Shown here one piece after another: positions 1 through 13,800 of a stretch of DNA of 64,000 bases. A program made the translations under genes and the position numbers. Position 1 is the stretch's first letter. Each line of letters opens with the position of its first letter. The notes below the pieces were generated by a model that saw only the letters and a program-made list of their open reading frames with translations, was not told where the DNA came from and ran no database searches. The stretch comes from Ochlerotatus camptorhynchus (Eukaryota > Arthropoda > Insecta > Diptera > Culicidae), in NCBI RefSeq assembly GCF_037179485.1, contig NW_027040943.1:2418001-2482000 (forward strand). Reading direction: 5' to 3'.

Positions 1-840
1 TTCTTTAAAATCTAGATGATTATGCAAACAAATAAAAAAAATAACAACTTTAAAAACAATGTTTCCGAAGGCTTGGCAAAACTTGAAAGTTGTTGTGGCA
101 AATTTGCTTTGCCGATGCACGACAATTGAATGTTTTATCGAGATGTTTGCCGGCTGTTGGATTATCGGCACTTTTTTTTAGAGCTCGACGAAAAAATCTA
201 TGTGTGAAAGGTGGAATTGTTGTGATTAAATACTTTAATAAATTGCAGTTGTTAGTGTCTGGTTGGAGGCAACACTTCAAGAATTTGTTTCTGCTCTTCT
301 GCTGAAGAACGACGCGACGAGATGAGTTCTTACCGCAACAATAATTGTTCTCGTATTTGTTTAAATAGTTTATAGCACGTTTCAACTCCGTAGTTTGAAC
401 ATGGAATTAGAGTCACCGGAAATTAATGAAATATTTAGTTAATTTCAATTTGTTGTTTAATATTAAACAAATTGAAAATGTAACACCTTAGCTGATAAAG
501 TTGAAATCTGCTTTGCTCAGAATCATGACGAATTATTAAGTTTATTTTTCGTAAGCTTTATAATATATAACTCCTGCGCTAAAAATAAATACCTACTCAG
601 TAGTATTTTCGTACAGGTCATAAAACTTAAATTGCGAGCTTCTTAAGGTTGCTCGAGCTTGAATTAATTAGTGTAGCTTACCAGTACCACCCAGTACTGT
701 TCTTTATCCGCTACTACTTTCAAATGAGTTAATTTTTCATTGGCATGTGAGAAAATATTGCTGTACAATTATTGTATACGCTGGAGTCTAAAGTGGTGCA
801 AAATGCGTAAAAAGTTTGTGTAAAAACATTGTTCATATTA
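1..840. other. No recognisable gene
   Basis: AT-rich. A 111-codon minus-strand frame and overlapping plus-strand frames lack family features. No TIRs found. Confidence 0.5.
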
Positions 841-884
841 ACACACATGTAAATCCAGTTAAAAAACAATGAGCGACCCGCCAA

Positions 885-1130
885 ATAACGAATATATCAG
901 ACTCGATGCATGAAACTTTATATATTTGTTTGTAATGAGCAATCATTCACAGTTGTGCTAAAATTTGGCCGTTTTGAATCCAAAAACGTAGGAACGTTTT
1001 ATTTGTTTGTAAGATTCAAAATGACAGACTTTTAACACACATGTGAATGATTGCCCCAAACAAATAACTATGTAAAGTGTCATGCAAATCAAAGAAGGTC
1101 GAGTCTGTAATTTAATGATAAAGCTGTTTG
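885..1130. mobile_element. Hairpin MITE, diverged
   Basis: GCATGAAACTTTATATATTT with GCAATCATTCACA near the left is inverted as TGTGAATGATTGC with TGTAAAGTGTCATGC at the right. The outer GACTCGA/TCGAGTC also matches. Length is about 240 bp. Confidence 0.6.
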
Positions 1131-1149
1131 ACCTGGAAAAGCTCAAAAT

Positions 1150-2860
1150 GAGAAAAGCATGATTATCATGATCAAAGTCAATCTAAGTAGGGATAATTAG
1201 GTGTAGAATGTAGTTTATTTTCGGGGCTATTTCACAAAGGGTTGCAGCCCATTCAGACTTCCATCTAGCGAAGGGTCTCTGTCTAGCGAAGGGTGGAAGA
1301 ATGTCTATATCTTTGATTCAAAAATTATTTTTCAATGCTACTGTACAGTTTTTTTTATTGATCAGGAGATGCAAAAAATTTAAACAACGATATCCAAACA
1401 AATTATGAATCACATTTTTAGAACCACTGGACGGTTTTGATTTTTTGTGATATTCTCGATTTTCAGTACAGGAAATCTACATTTCTATTGAGTATTTTTT
1501 GATAATTTTTCCTTGTGGAATTTTGGTTTATTGTAATTGTAACAATCAACTTTATTATACATATATTGTTTTCTGAATCGTTGCATGACTAGCATGACTA
1601 CACGATTAAAAAAATAATAGTAAAAACGATCTATACAAAATATCGACACATTATTTCAGATTTATGACTCAAACCATTCGGTATCGACTGGTGTTCAACC
1701 CCACCGGCATACAAATGGATCGAAAAATCAATATCCAGACATACTAAGCTTATTGTATCGCCGTCGAAAGCATTTCCCCAGTCTCAACGAACAGACGCCA
1801 ACGCAAAATCAATACAAAAAGTTATAATTCGCCGAAAGATTTACGATTAATGCATACATACAATTCCCGCCTTCTAGTATTTATTTAAGTATTCAATAAG
1901 ATACTTACTCATACGTCTTTTGCAGAGATCCATTGTGCTGTTTACCAAGTTTAGTGACCTCGGCAAATTTTTCACCAATTAATATTCGAATTGAGTCCCT
2001 AGCACATCGACACTTTATCACTACCAATCAGCTTTTCCCGATGAGGGATCAACCAGAACAAAAACACAACAAGAGACTCACATTTTCCATGGCTAGACAA
2101 AGCGGTATACAAACCCTTCCCCTTATACAATTAGTTCCCCAAAAGAGTACAGGTATCACGCCGTGCGCCTAATTTCACCAACGATCGATAAATTGATTAA
2201 CAATAATAGGAAAAGCACTTCACAGTTCTTTAACCAAACTGTGTTAAAAATCGATACTCCTTGTCGTAGAGTTTTTACTTTTTATCATGAATACTATTCC
2301 AGCAATCATAGAATTAAAATACTTCACATTGACACTGTTTATTTCAATGTTTTCTTCACGAAAAATAATGCTGCGCTATATTTTTGCTCGACGAATAAAA
2401 GCAGTCCGCTGTTTAGTTTTTTAATAATGCTCCCAAAAATCATAGTATTTACGTAGATCAATAGTCGAGAGAGGTCCTACCGGAAGGATGTTCAATCGAG
2501 TACTGCCCATACGCCCATCGCCCAGCAATATGTATCCCATCCCGATTCCAACGCGTGTAAAGGAAAGGGGCGAAGAAAATGGGAAACGCTCGTGCAGCAG
2601 GAGCACACTGTTCCACTAAAAGGCTAGGGAAATAAAGAGAGTAAAACACGAGAGAATGAAAAACATTGATTCGAAGAGAGAAGTAGCTACTCTGCTTATA
2701 CTCTCTGTTTATATGCGCTTTGGCAGAGAACTTTTCGGAATTTCCCTCTTATTTCCAACAACTGCTTTGATTTTCGTTGGAAACACCCGCCAATAGGGTA
2801 TTTTCTTTTTTATGAACCCTCATTTTAAAGCTTAGAGGCTTGCTGTTAAATTCAATAGCC
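1150..2860. other. Unassigned, low-copy looking
   Basis: Short frames at 1925-2456 and 2421-2649 have no recognisable motifs. Repeated TCTAGCGAAGGGT at 1265-1293. Possibly old transposon debris. Confidence 0.4.
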
Positions 2861-2865
2861 TTTAA

Positions 2866-2960
2866 AATGAAGGTTAAAGTTTTACCGAACGTTCAGCTGT
2901 TCTCATTTCGGTAAAATTTACCGAACACGGAAACAAAATCTTATTGTGTACACTTGTTAT
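2866..2960 (+). mobile_element. Solitary end of the TTTTACCGAA MITE family
   Basis: AAAGTTTTACCGAACGTTCA and TTTCGGTAAAATTTACCGA match the right end of the element at 24.7 kb. A left partner is not seen. Confidence 0.6.
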
Positions 2961-3401
2961 TACACTGAAACAAGGACCATAGTTAGGAATACTATTTTGC
3001 AGAAAACACTTATTTTCAATATAACCACGATTATTACCGTTCAATCTACTTTGACTTCAGTAAAGTTTACTATGAATATAAGCAAATTTACTATGACTCT
3101 GGCAAAACTACTATGCTTGCTCAAAATGCATAGTTATTTTGACAGAAATAACAGTAACATTAAATGAAATTGTTTTCTGCAAAAATCTATTGGTGAGGGT
3201 ATTTAATTTAAACCAGCAATATAGTATTTTTGCCGATGGATTTTGTATCAGTGTAGTAGAGATAGGGGCGCCACCTTCTTGGTTTTAGCCCCCTCCCCCC
3301 ATAGTTGCGCCAATGCAAAGTAATAACACCATCGGAGATATGTGACAATTTTCCATCTATTCGTAATGCCAATTTGTATGATTGAATTGTTATTTCTTGA
3401 T

Positions 3402-3621
3402 AGAGCTGAAATTAGGGCGTGACAGCTTTTGTAAACAATGACTTCTCTCGATGATTTCTAGAAAGCCAAGGCTTGCCCACTCAAATCAACATCAGCATCG
3501 GGTAGGGGAAGACTTCCCCTTCCCGTTGGTTATGTTGGTGTGCTTGGGCGGGCCTTGAGTTTCGAGAAATCATCGAGAGAAGTCATTGTTTACAAAAGCT
3601 GTTACGCTCTAATTCCAGCTC
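3402..3621. mobile_element. Hairpin MITE with GTAAACA arms and GGGGAA core
   Basis: Arms GAGCTGAAATTAGGGCGTGA and CTTTTGTAAACAATGACTTC are inverted at the right. The centre (3500-3526) is the palindrome GGTAGGGGAAG/CTTCCCCTTCC. Confidence 0.8.
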
Positions 3622-3819
3622 AATCAAGATTTGTGAGATATCGACGATGGAAGTCAAAAGTGACAGTTACATTATATCGAGATATACCTACCACACTTAA
3701 TGGCATACTCGACGTTCGGTACTTTTTTGCGGGCTAAGCCCAGCAAAGCTAATTAATTGCAAGGCTATCGGCTTTTAAAAAGTTTGATACCGAACACAGT
3801 AATAACAACAATCAATACG

Positions 3820-4090
3820 AAACTAACGATTTTAAATTGGCTCACTACTTGACTAGCCTATTGGTCCCAAGCAAATCGTTTAACGTACCCCATTCCAGTC
3901 AAAATTCTAGTACCACACAATGTTTGTTTTGATTCGCTATGAAAGTTTGACAGATAAAATGAGGGGTTATTGGATTTTCCTATGTTTCGAGGGGTGATTC
4001 GACTAGCTTGGGACCGAAGATAGTACCAGAGCTGAGCCAAAAAGTTGAGCACGTTTCTTCGGGACCTACTTGTCTTAGAGTTACCTCTAA
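3820..4090 (+). repeat. ACTTGACTAGCCTATTGGTC repeat, copy 1
   Basis: This ~260-bp unit (GATTCGCTATGAAAGTTTGA, GCTTGGGACCGAAGATAGTA) recurs at 41525-41810 and in both arms of 57281-58085; a short end is at 42833-42890. Confidence 0.75.
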
Positions 4091-4477
4091 GGTAATAAGA
4101 CTTACAGGAACCCAGTATATTCTCTCGTTCTGTAAACTTAAATTCATCCGTGCTGTGAAAACGGCCATTTTTTGATTTTATCAACCTCGTCCTTAATTTT
4201 GAAGCTGGTATTCCCGAGGGTATTCCCACATCTACCGTGTGTTTTCAGAACTTTCTTGGAACCATCCGTCCATTTAAGCATAACGGAGATCAGGGATCTT
4301 TGACTAGATCCTCTACTAAGGTATCGACCTTGGTATTGACCATCAGCGTCAGTTCCGAAACGACGTGTGGTTTATAAATAAAATTGTCTGGATAATCTTT
4401 GATGCACCGTGGATCAGTATGGGAACAGTCATTGGTTTGAGTTTTCGTTCTGGTACCTCTGTAACCTGTAACCATCG

Positions 4478-6728
4478 CAGGGCTGGTAGCGATCACTGCT
4501 GTCAGAAATAGTGATTTTAGTGACCATGTTGAATAAATGAGTGACCAAATAGTGACTTATAGTTGTAAAAATAGTGACTAAAAAGTGACCTAAGAGAAGG
4601 TGCATCAAATAAATGTTTGATGTTTTAGACCTATTCAATAATTATCTCATAAACACTTATGAATCTTTAAAGCAAAAGATTCAATAGAAAGCTTATAACC
4701 AAACCCACGGTATTAGTCACGGTGTCTACTAACTTCAAAAAACTGGAAAACCGGGAATCCTCAGGAATTTTTTTGTTTCTTTGAAATACCTGGAAGTCTC
4801 AAAGTATTTAAAAAATGTCTTACTAAGGATATTTTAAAGAAAATAATGAATTTTAAAATACAACCATTTAATTTTTCTCGTTACTTTCATTCACACTTTG
4901 AACTTTAAAGATTCACAGTGGATCAATCTTCAGTAAGAAATAAACTTAAAAAATAAATATTTTTTTTTGTTTCTGAATACCACTGTCCTTCTGTGAAGTC
5001 TCCGAAGTTTTTCGAGAATTTATGGAACTTTTGTGCTCCCGCAATTTTCATGGAATTAGAACGAAATAATTAATATAATTCTATGACTATGATTTTCACT
5101 GAAGTTCTCCAGATTTTTCTGAAGTTCATAAAACTTCCCTTAAATTATCGACACTAATTTAAAACTTCTTCAATAGTCTAGACTTTCCTGGTGCCTAAAC
5201 GATTACTGAATTTCTTTAAAGTTCTCTAGACTGCTCAGTATTTTTAAGAGTCCGCAACTTTACTGAAATCAATTATTAATTGTCTGTCTGTTTTCTGATA
5301 TATATTCATAATTCTCTGACGCTTCTGACATTTTAAGATCAATCATAGAATTCTTGGAATACCCTATAATTCCACGGAACTTCGCTGAATATCATTAAAC
5401 TATCTAAAATTCAGAGATGAACCAGCCGATGGCTGAAAGTCTCTTTAATAAAGAAAGATAAGATAAGATACTATCTAAAAATATTTATATTTAGTTATCT
5501 GAAATTTCTTAAAGATATCGCTGCTTGCTAAAAGTTCTTCGTTGATGTTCTCTAATCAATTTAGCTCAATTTTCGCATTTTTCAAGTTCTTGTAATCTCC
5601 ACGATATAACCCCCTTAAAATACTCTCACGTTTTCCGGATGTTGACTTTCCAGGAATTCTCTCGGAGCTTTGCTGAAGTTTTCTGAAATTCACTGAGTTT
5701 CTCGAAACTTCTTTGAGGTTTCTAATATTTCCTTGAAATTTTATGCACTACCCTTTGATTCTCTGACCTGTCTTGATGTTCTCGAAGCTTCTATAAAGCT
5801 CTTAGTTCTATTGAAAATCTCCGTTCTGCTCGGAAATAAATAGAATTCCCGTAAACACCTTTAAATTTCCCTGAAATTCATTGGACTTCTGTGAAGTTTT
5901 TGAAATATTTCTGAAGTTTCATAAAATCTCTGAAGGTGTCTGTACCTCCCTGAAATTCGCGGAACATCTTAAGGGTTCTCGATTTGTTTTTCAGCACATC
6001 CTGGAACTATTTTAAATTTATCTAAATTTACGATTATAGATTTTTAATCTATCTAGCTTTTCTGAGGTGCGTAGAACTTCTTAAAAATTTGCACAATACC
6101 CCCCAAGTTTTCTAAATTTTTCAAGTTCGCTTGACACCTATGAAGTTCTCTGAAATTCTAGGAACTTCATAAAAGGCTTTGAGGTTCTTACAGCTTCCAG
6201 TAAGTTTCCCATATTTTCAGCGTGTTAACTTCCCTTACGTTCCTACAGTTTGTTTATAGAGCTTCACTGAAATTCTCGACATTTCCTTTCATTTCTCAGA
6301 ACTTCTCCAAAGTTCCTACAATTGTTGTAAAGTTGATGGGACTGCATTGATCTCTAATCTTTCAAAAGTTAATTACGAACTTGAAATAAATCATTTATTT
6401 GTTTACTTAATTCTGGCACTTTGAATATTTTCAATATCTTCTTTCAATTACATGGAATACGAAACTTCAAGACATTGAACATTTTTAGATCTTGGACTTA
6501 CTTGGAAAACTCAGCTAATTTTATCCAGAAAAATTAGTAGACATCCTGTGTATAGAGAAAGACGATTAAAAGTCACAACGCAAAGAAAAATCAATCTTGA
6601 AATAAATTCACGCTAAAAAAGTTGAAAATAGTGACTTATTACAAGAAAAAGTGACTTTTAGAGACTTTTTAGTGACTGACTTGAAAAAAGTGACCATGTC
6701 ACTAAAAAGTGACTCGCTACCAGCCCTG
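4478..6728. mobile_element. CAGGGCTGG element with 6-bp duplication, carrier of an inner element
   Basis: The ends are CAGGGCTGGTAGCGA and its inverse TCGCTACCAGCCCTG, flanked on both sides by CCATCG (4472-4477, 6729-6734). Subterminal sequence is full of GTGAC/GTCAC repeats (4500-4590 and 6630-6715). There is no coding capacity. Inside, 4718-6550 is a second element. The CAG...CTG ends resemble hAT elements, but hAT duplications are normally 8 bp, so superfamily is left open. Confidence 0.75.
4718..6550. mobile_element. Inner element with GTCTACTAA inverted ends and degenerate GAAGTTC array
   Basis: The left end CACGGTGTCTACTAA and right end TTAGTAGACATCCTGTG are inverted, with a small indel. 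AACTGGAAAACCGGGAA follows the left end. About 4930-6340 consists of a degraded short tandem repeat in which CTGAA, GAAGTTC and TTCTC recur every 20-35 bp. No ORF is visible. The target duplication is not clear. Confidence 0.55.
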
Positions 6729-6870
6729 CCATCGGATGATGCAAAAAGGTGTAACCTTTCATTCCATGCGGTATTGGGTGAATTACAGCATGTCCTTCGT
6801 GCTTCTGCGGAAATTTGCGACATAGCTTTCCTCCTGTACACTGAAAATGAATCTTACTCAGTCAGATTTA

Positions 6871-7440
6871 CTCATTCGTATCGGGAAATTTCTAAAAGCG
6901 TAGGTTACTCATGTTAAGAGTGACCTACGATTTTCTCCATACGAATGAGTAACAGGTACTTAAATCCTAGGTACTTAAATCCTTATTAAAAATTACGTTT
7001 TCATTGTAGCCCACTTCAGTACCGGTTCAACTTGTGGAGATCTACATGCCGAAGGATATATTTATAGCTCCACGCAATTCAGCTGAGAGATGTTGATGTT
7101 ATCAAATTTTCCAAGGAACTGTCCATTGTACCTTGGGGCTTGCATGAACTTAACAGAAGAGTTTTGCGAAACATAGGATATGCTAAAGCCAGGGAATACA
7201 TTATGTACAGGCTACCTGTACCCATAGCACGATCGAGTGGCAGGCAATGCACAAGGCGCGTAGTAAAAATAGCTGTCAACTGATTCTGTCCTTTTTGACA
7301 ACAGCTGAGAGCAAACTGAAAGATTATGTATGTTCTATTTCATTGGAAAAGGTTGATAGAATCCATAAATGGCCGTTTTTATGTCTGATTTGCTTTGTAA
7401 AATCGACCATGATAGTGGGCATTTGCGGATTCCTTCAACC
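6871..7440. other. Sequence between the broken exon and the 7450 repeat
   Basis: A hairpin (TCATTCGTAT/ATACGAATGA, 6871-6952) and the possible coding segment at 7066-7205 on the minus strand. Otherwise nothing recognised. Confidence 0.4.
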
Positions 7441-7449
7441 TTGTCTTTA

Positions 7450-7692
7450 AAGTGTTTCGCTGTGAGATCCTTATTCTAGTAATCACTTCGAAACTTCAAG
7501 TGTACACAGATCAGCTTCAAGGACACGTACCACAATGAAACTGTAACTCCACGTTTGCTACACTGCAGCATACATAAAGTAGCAATTTCAGGTGAAATGA
7601 GGCTTTAATTTATGAGATTTGTGTAATTTAAAAATCGAAGTGGTAGTGCATGTATAACCTTCGGGCGGTTATTTGTGGACTCTACAAGGATG
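7450..7692 (+). repeat. Dispersed repeat, uninterrupted copy
   Basis: The sequence from GTGTTTCGCTGTGAGATCCT to GGACTCTACAAGGA recurs at 48953-49064 plus 50922-51067, where it is split by an insertion. Identity is about 95% by eye. No TIRs or ORF are seen within this span. Confidence 0.8.
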
Positions 7693-7837
7693 TTCATTTA
7701 GCTTGTTTTCATCGGTATCCACTCTTTGACGCTTGATAGGATTTCAGAAAAATTAAGAACCTAACTACACAATCTTTTAAGATATCCATATATATATATT
7801 TTTTCTTTGTCGATAGTAACAAGTTAGCCATACAATT

Positions 7838-10800
7838 TTATAATGTTAAATCCAATGTCGTTGGAATACTATCCCTGCTAGAACCGGAATCTGCCGAACT
7901 CAGCGTTTCCTGGGTATCTTCCTTGTTCAACCGTATAATGCTTGGATCCTTCTTTTCTTTGCTCTTCTCGCGTTCTCTATCACGGTCTTTATCCCGATCC
8001 CGATCCTTATCTTTGTCCTTGTTATGCTTGTGCTTATGCTTATGTTTGTGCTTCTTCTTGTCTTTCTTCTTCTTTTTCTGAAATGTCGAAAGTAAAATTA
8101 TTAGAAATATGAATTTAAAAAAAAAACAATCATAGGGTGATTCCTTGTAGCGTCTTTTTTCGCAATGCACAAGTAAAAATATTAAGGTTTTTGTGAATGC
8201 ATGTAGTTGAAACCAGTACTTGTTGCTTACCGTGGAGGAGCAAGCAATGTCTGAAATTTACTGACTTACCTATTTAAACCTCGTAAATCTTGAGAAAAAG
8301 GACGCTACAAGAAAACACCTTAAACATCAACAATCTTACCTTGCTTCCATCGGATTTACTACCAATGCTCGGCTCGGACGCAACTGTAGGCAACGCTTCG
8401 GATGATTTACTGAACATGCCCGGCTCGAAGCCGGTTGGACCAGTCACTGAACTACTGCTAGGTGTGATTCCCGGCAGCGATATAGAATTATCCGAATAAA
8501 ACTCCGTTTTTGATTTCTTCTCCGGTGGAGGCGCATCAACGTGCGTCTCTGAATTGTTATCATCTAGATCGATAATTTCTTCCTTGAGAATCGATTTTTC
8601 CGTTTCTACAATTTCGGTTTTTATGCTCAAATCGACCGTTTCCAAAATGATGTCCTCACGGATTTCCTCGGCTAGAAGAGGTGAACCTTCGCGACTCTTG
8701 GACATCATCAGCTCCGTAGGACCAATATCGATCAAGTCCAGCGGCTTTATATCCAGCGGGCTCGAGGATCGAGGACGTTTATGCGAAAAAGATTTTAGTT
8801 CGATTTCAGATGGTTGGTCAATCTCGGGCGCACGATCGGTCACCGCTGCAAAAGACGATGCTAACTTCTGCGGTTTCAGGATTGATGCTAGTTCTGGGTT
8901 TGGCAGACAGTTTGGAACACGTGTGTTGTACAGTGTGTAGTACAGATCAACCATATCACAGCGAAGTCGTGTGTCGTGCGAAAGAAGACCACTAAGAAAA
9001 GATAGGAATGATTTATTACCATTACAATTTCATCCAACTCAACTTACTTCATATTATTCCAAATCCTTAGTGCCAGTTCCTCCCGATCCAGCCTATGCTT
9101 GTTACCCTTATCGAATGGTAAATTTTCGATCAGTAACCGACCCAACTTATGTCTAGCCATCGGATCTGGATCCGTTTCTAACATATCGATCAAATGTTCC
9201 AAATCCTCCCAGCGACCGTCAATTTTTACAAAGTCGACCAGACATTCCATTGCAGCATCCCGAACGTCGATGTACTGGCCGTAAGCGGCATAGCTACGGT
9301 AGATTTTCGGATTCGTCGGCAGATGGCCACATTTCTGTAGCTTACGGATTACTTTGAGGCACGCGATCGATACTGTATATTTGTACGACGGGAGATGCTT
9401 CTCGAGATTGAGTATCCGCGTGACTTCCTCCAGGACTAATCTGCGAAACATTATGTAAATATAGACGGTTAGAAGTCAATCGAAAACCAAAACTAAATCA
9501 TCCAGGTATCTACATATTGTACATGTAGAGCGGTAGAATGCATTGTTCGTCAGGGAAAACATTGCAAAAGTACTATTTAAAACTACTTAATGGAATACTG
9601 AACAAATTATCTCATAACAATATCACAATAAAAGATTATTGAGAAACGAAAATTGAACGGTAGTGATCAACTTCACCCCGTTTTACGGTACTTTCCACAC
9701 ATAAAACTCGCTAAAGCACAAATTTGTTATTATTAGAGAAGCTTTTCAACGCATCACTTAGCGAAACATTTGGCTTGTAGCTGCAGCTATCGGAAATTAT
9801 GCATACAATGTTTTGCGGAAGAGCTATTAACTGGAGGCCTAGATATCCCTTTCACAGACATAATAATACAGTTCAACAGAAGAGGCGGGGCAAACAATAG
9901 GCAACGATTGCATGCCACATGAGAAAGCTTTTCCCTGTACTATTATGAAATATCGGAGAGATCCTGTAAAAATATTGTTAATAGGTAAAAGCATAAATAC
10001 CTACATTGTCAATAATATTGATGACAAAAATATTGATGCAAAGATTGACACAGAATCAAAAAAGTTTAATTTTTTCGTGTTTCAATATTCCATTTCGCTG
10101 TGACTAGAGCAGCAGATGGAAAAGATCCTGTGCGATTATGCAACATTACCACTTCCGAATGAGATTCTGCCTACTTTTGATTGCTGCTAGTTCTTTTCAC
10201 ATTCGAGGTAGTGGAATTCTGTGAATATTTTGCCAAAAAAGTCTTGGAACAGTCCACCCGACATAACATCAATTTAGAAAGCAGCAGCCCTGCGTTGATG
10301 TGTAGTGGTAAGCGTGACTGCTTTCTCACCCCAATAGGTCTGGGTTCAATCCCAGCCGAAGTCGGTGGGATTTTTCTGAGGCGTAAAAATCTCTGGTCAC
10401 AACTTACTTCGGAAGGGAAGTAAAGCCGTTGGTCCCGGCCCATGTGTGTTTGAATGGGTGCGATATCCTACGCAGGTGTGGAAGCTGCCTTCCTGCACAT
10501 TCAATTGCCGTCAATGGATGGCAATCGATGCCCTTCGGTGATTGGCACTAGATTGCGGAACAGAGACCGACGTTAAATAAAAAGAAAGAAAGAAAAGGAG
10601 TCCTGTGTTGAAACCAGAAATACTGTATAAAGTATTGTCGTCAAAATGTTATTAAAAAAAAAGTTTCGACATTTGTTTTAATGCAACACACGATAAATTG
10701 ATTTCATGACATTTTGGTTAAAAAATAACCACTTGTCTGGGTGGAGACACTTATCCATTCGTTAAGATTTATGATGTAAAAAGTAAAAACTGTATTTAAG

Positions 10801-13800
10801 CACAGAGAACAGACATTGAGGCTCGAACAAAATTTCTCTAAAAACTTGTGTAAAGATATCTATTTGACTTAAGCGCCACTAACGGCGGCTTCCCCACTTA
10901 AAAACCCTCTTTGACAACATGATGGCGCAGGCGTTGCACAATTTACACTATACACTAAGCACTGGTAGTCCCAAGTGGCAACAGAAAATTTATTGATACT
11001 AGCGCCAAATTGGTCAACAATTTATAGAGCAAATCAGGAGATGCTAGCGCCACGTAACGGCGATGTTCCCACTTATCTTTACACAAGTTTCGGACTAATG
11101 TCGGACGTATGTTTTCTGTGAATAAACTTAGACGCTAAAATATCGAGAAAAACGAAAAAATTCATTTGACCATCTTTTTCCAGAATGGTCCCACTGTGCA
11201 TTTGCGCGACCTTGAAACCTTCATCATATAATAAATTTAACACTTTTTTAAAATGAAGAACCCACAGCACAGTTCGTTGCTGTTTCAACTCAAAAATCTT
11301 GTTATGATAAATTTAGCACTGCATAGCACCATGCAAATATTACGAAAGATTTCAATAATACATTTTCTTAAGTTTTCTAATTCTTAGAAATACCTTACGA
11401 AATCATGAATAACGCAGAACATGTTAATACCTAGCAAAATCTTAAGTAATAAGTACATGGTCCCATAGTTTTAACATGAACAAACCTCTTTATTTGGTTT
11501 CTGTTAAAAGGCTGTTCTGAATAATTCTGAAAAGGTTTTTAGCAAGTGTCCATCTCAACTGTTGTAACTGTCCTCTAACCAATTTTAAAATTGGGTGGGG
11601 TTAAAGGGCCGAATGCCTAATGTAATTCTATTAGTACGAATAACAAAGCAGTGCACAGTCGTCACGTTTTAAACCCAACGTCTGAGAAAACTTACGCTTC
11701 TGAAAATTTACTAGGAAATATGGAATTCTCACAGTGCAGATCTAGCATAGAACCGCTATTCGCATAACAGTTTGAATAGAACATGCGACTGTTATGCGAA
11801 TATCGATATTGATTGAAGTCTGCCTGAAAAAGGAGTTTTAGCAAGCTCGGCAACGAAATTTAGCGTCAAATACTTACTTTGAGTCCGCCGAAAGGTTCTC
11901 CGATGTATGCGTCATTCCCTGGTGGACAACGGAAATAACCGGAGTAATCGAGTTCCCTAACGCCTCCACCAGTGCCGCCCGGTAGTAATTATCCGAATAG
12001 TGATTCTTTGTGTTATCATTATACTTGAACAAATCCAACAGAAATCGGATAACTTCAGGTGGACAGATGCCATGTGCCGTTCTTAGACCTGCCATAGCAA
12101 CCGGAATGGTTTTCTGCAGAAAGTAGTGCTGGAAGTTGGTAAAATTGTTCTGTCGAATAATATGTGGCGCACTGAACGATCCGAAAAATTTCTTGAAGAT
12201 GGTCAACATCGCCGGGGGGCCCTGCCAGGACGTTACCATGGCATTGGCAACCTTTGTCAAGCAGTGTGCTGCTTTGCAGCGCACTTCGAAGAACACTTGC
12301 TCATTTTCAATGGTATCCGTAAGTGCTAGCCGAGTCGCTGGGGAAGCGTACCGTTCAAGGGCAGCGATTGCTTCCAACTGAGCGGTAACGTCCCGTTCGT
12401 GACGCAGCTGAAATTGCCACTGAAAATCCGGCTGCTCGATGTGGACCGATCTGAGGAGAGTCATTTCCGGATCAAGGCGTATCCATAGGACGGGAGATTC
12501 GCTGAAAATAAACAGAACCGTTTTTAGATCATCTCAAAGAAATGACAGCTCACAAATGTGCACTTACTCCATAGGAGACAGATCCATGTCAACTTCCTCT
12601 CCAGTGCAGAGCGGGATTTTCTTCTTTTTATTCCTCCTACTCTTAGAGTGACAAGTGATATCCGCTTTAACAACAATATTCTCGATTTGCAGCGTATGTT
12701 TAAACGTCCCATCCAACTCCTGCAACTGAATCAACAGGGGACCGACATACTTCTTAACACCTTTCTGGTTGACTGCATCCTGACGAACTTCCAGTTCAAT
12801 CGTATTTCTCTTTCGATTGAAAACCGAAGTCATGGTAAATTTTGCATGACCTCCAGTGCGAACCCATTGATCGATAAAAACGGCCATATCCTTTCCAGTC
12901 ACGGTAAAGATCGCTTTCGTGAAGATGTTTGTGGAAATATGCAATTGATGCCACAATCCGCTGCTAATCTTCGTTGAAGCTGCATTCGACGCCAATGCCA
13001 ACTGTTTGTTAAATACCTGTAAGAGCAATTCTTGGCCGATTCTGTGCTCCAACATTCTGATAACTAAATGAGCTTTCTTTCTCATGATTTCGATGTACTT
13101 TGGCGAGATTGTGTGTAAATTTTTTATCGGAAAGTAAAATGGATTATCGTTGTAAGCCTTAGCTGGAGCCGCCGGTGACTGATTGATACTGGATACGGCT
13201 GGTGGAGCCGGAGCTTGACTACAATCCAGTATGATTCCCCCAAATTTCTCCTCGTATTTCACCACCTCAGCTAGCTCGTCTCGAATCCAGCTCCGATATG
13301 CATTGTTTCCAAAGCACTTTTTTGAGTAGAGTCCACACATGTACTCGGCAATTCCACGGGCCAGCCACGCATCGGACCAATTCTGCATCGTGATAAAGCA
13401 ACCGAAAAACTGCTCTGCAATTGCTTTCGACATTACCTGAAACAAAAGTTTTAATGCGCTTTTGGATAAATATATACCATCCATACCTTTCGGGACACGA
13501 AGGTCTGATCAATGATGGCAATCGAATGCAACAGATGTGTCGACAGAATCGTCATTGTAGCGTACGCATTTCCATCATTATCGATCTCGTCCACAAACAC
13601 TTGTTTGTAGCAGGTAAACGGATATCGCTGCGTTAGAGCTTCCTCGTAGAATTCAAATGCTTCATGCATGTATCGTACAGTATTCTTCAACAGTGGCATC
13701 ATCTGCGGCAAACAGAAGTGTGTCACCTCATGCATATGCGGATCCACGTAGATTTCGAATGGCCCAACTGCAAGGGCAATATTCGGAGCAGATACCGGAA

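Larger units (their letters stand above)
4290..6840 (-). pseudogene. Unidentified exon split by a 2.25-kb transposon
   Basis: On the minus strand a TTTTCAG acceptor at 6841-6842 is followed by an open frame beginning C-T-G-G-K-L-C that runs to 6735. A 2251-bp element (4478-6728) then interrupts. The same frame resumes at 4477 and continues to a TGA at 4290. Ignoring the insertion and one copy of its 6-bp duplication, about 97 codons are open without a stop. Readable stretches are HGMKGYTFLHHPMVTGYRG and CSHTDPRCIKDYPDNFIYK. I do not recognise the family. A further open segment on the same strand at about 7066-7205 (containing SVKFMQAPRYNGQFLG) may be an upstream exon, but no clean junction is visible. 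It lies directly downstream of TAF2 on the same strand. Confidence 0.45.

Noticed and set aside
50..385. 111-codon ORF at the left edge
   Set aside because: No family motifs, overlapping frames on both strands, no splice or start context.
10297..10370. tRNA gene call from A-box and B-box
   Set aside because: The boxes are part of a SINE head; no cloverleaf closes. The same applies to the other SINE copies.
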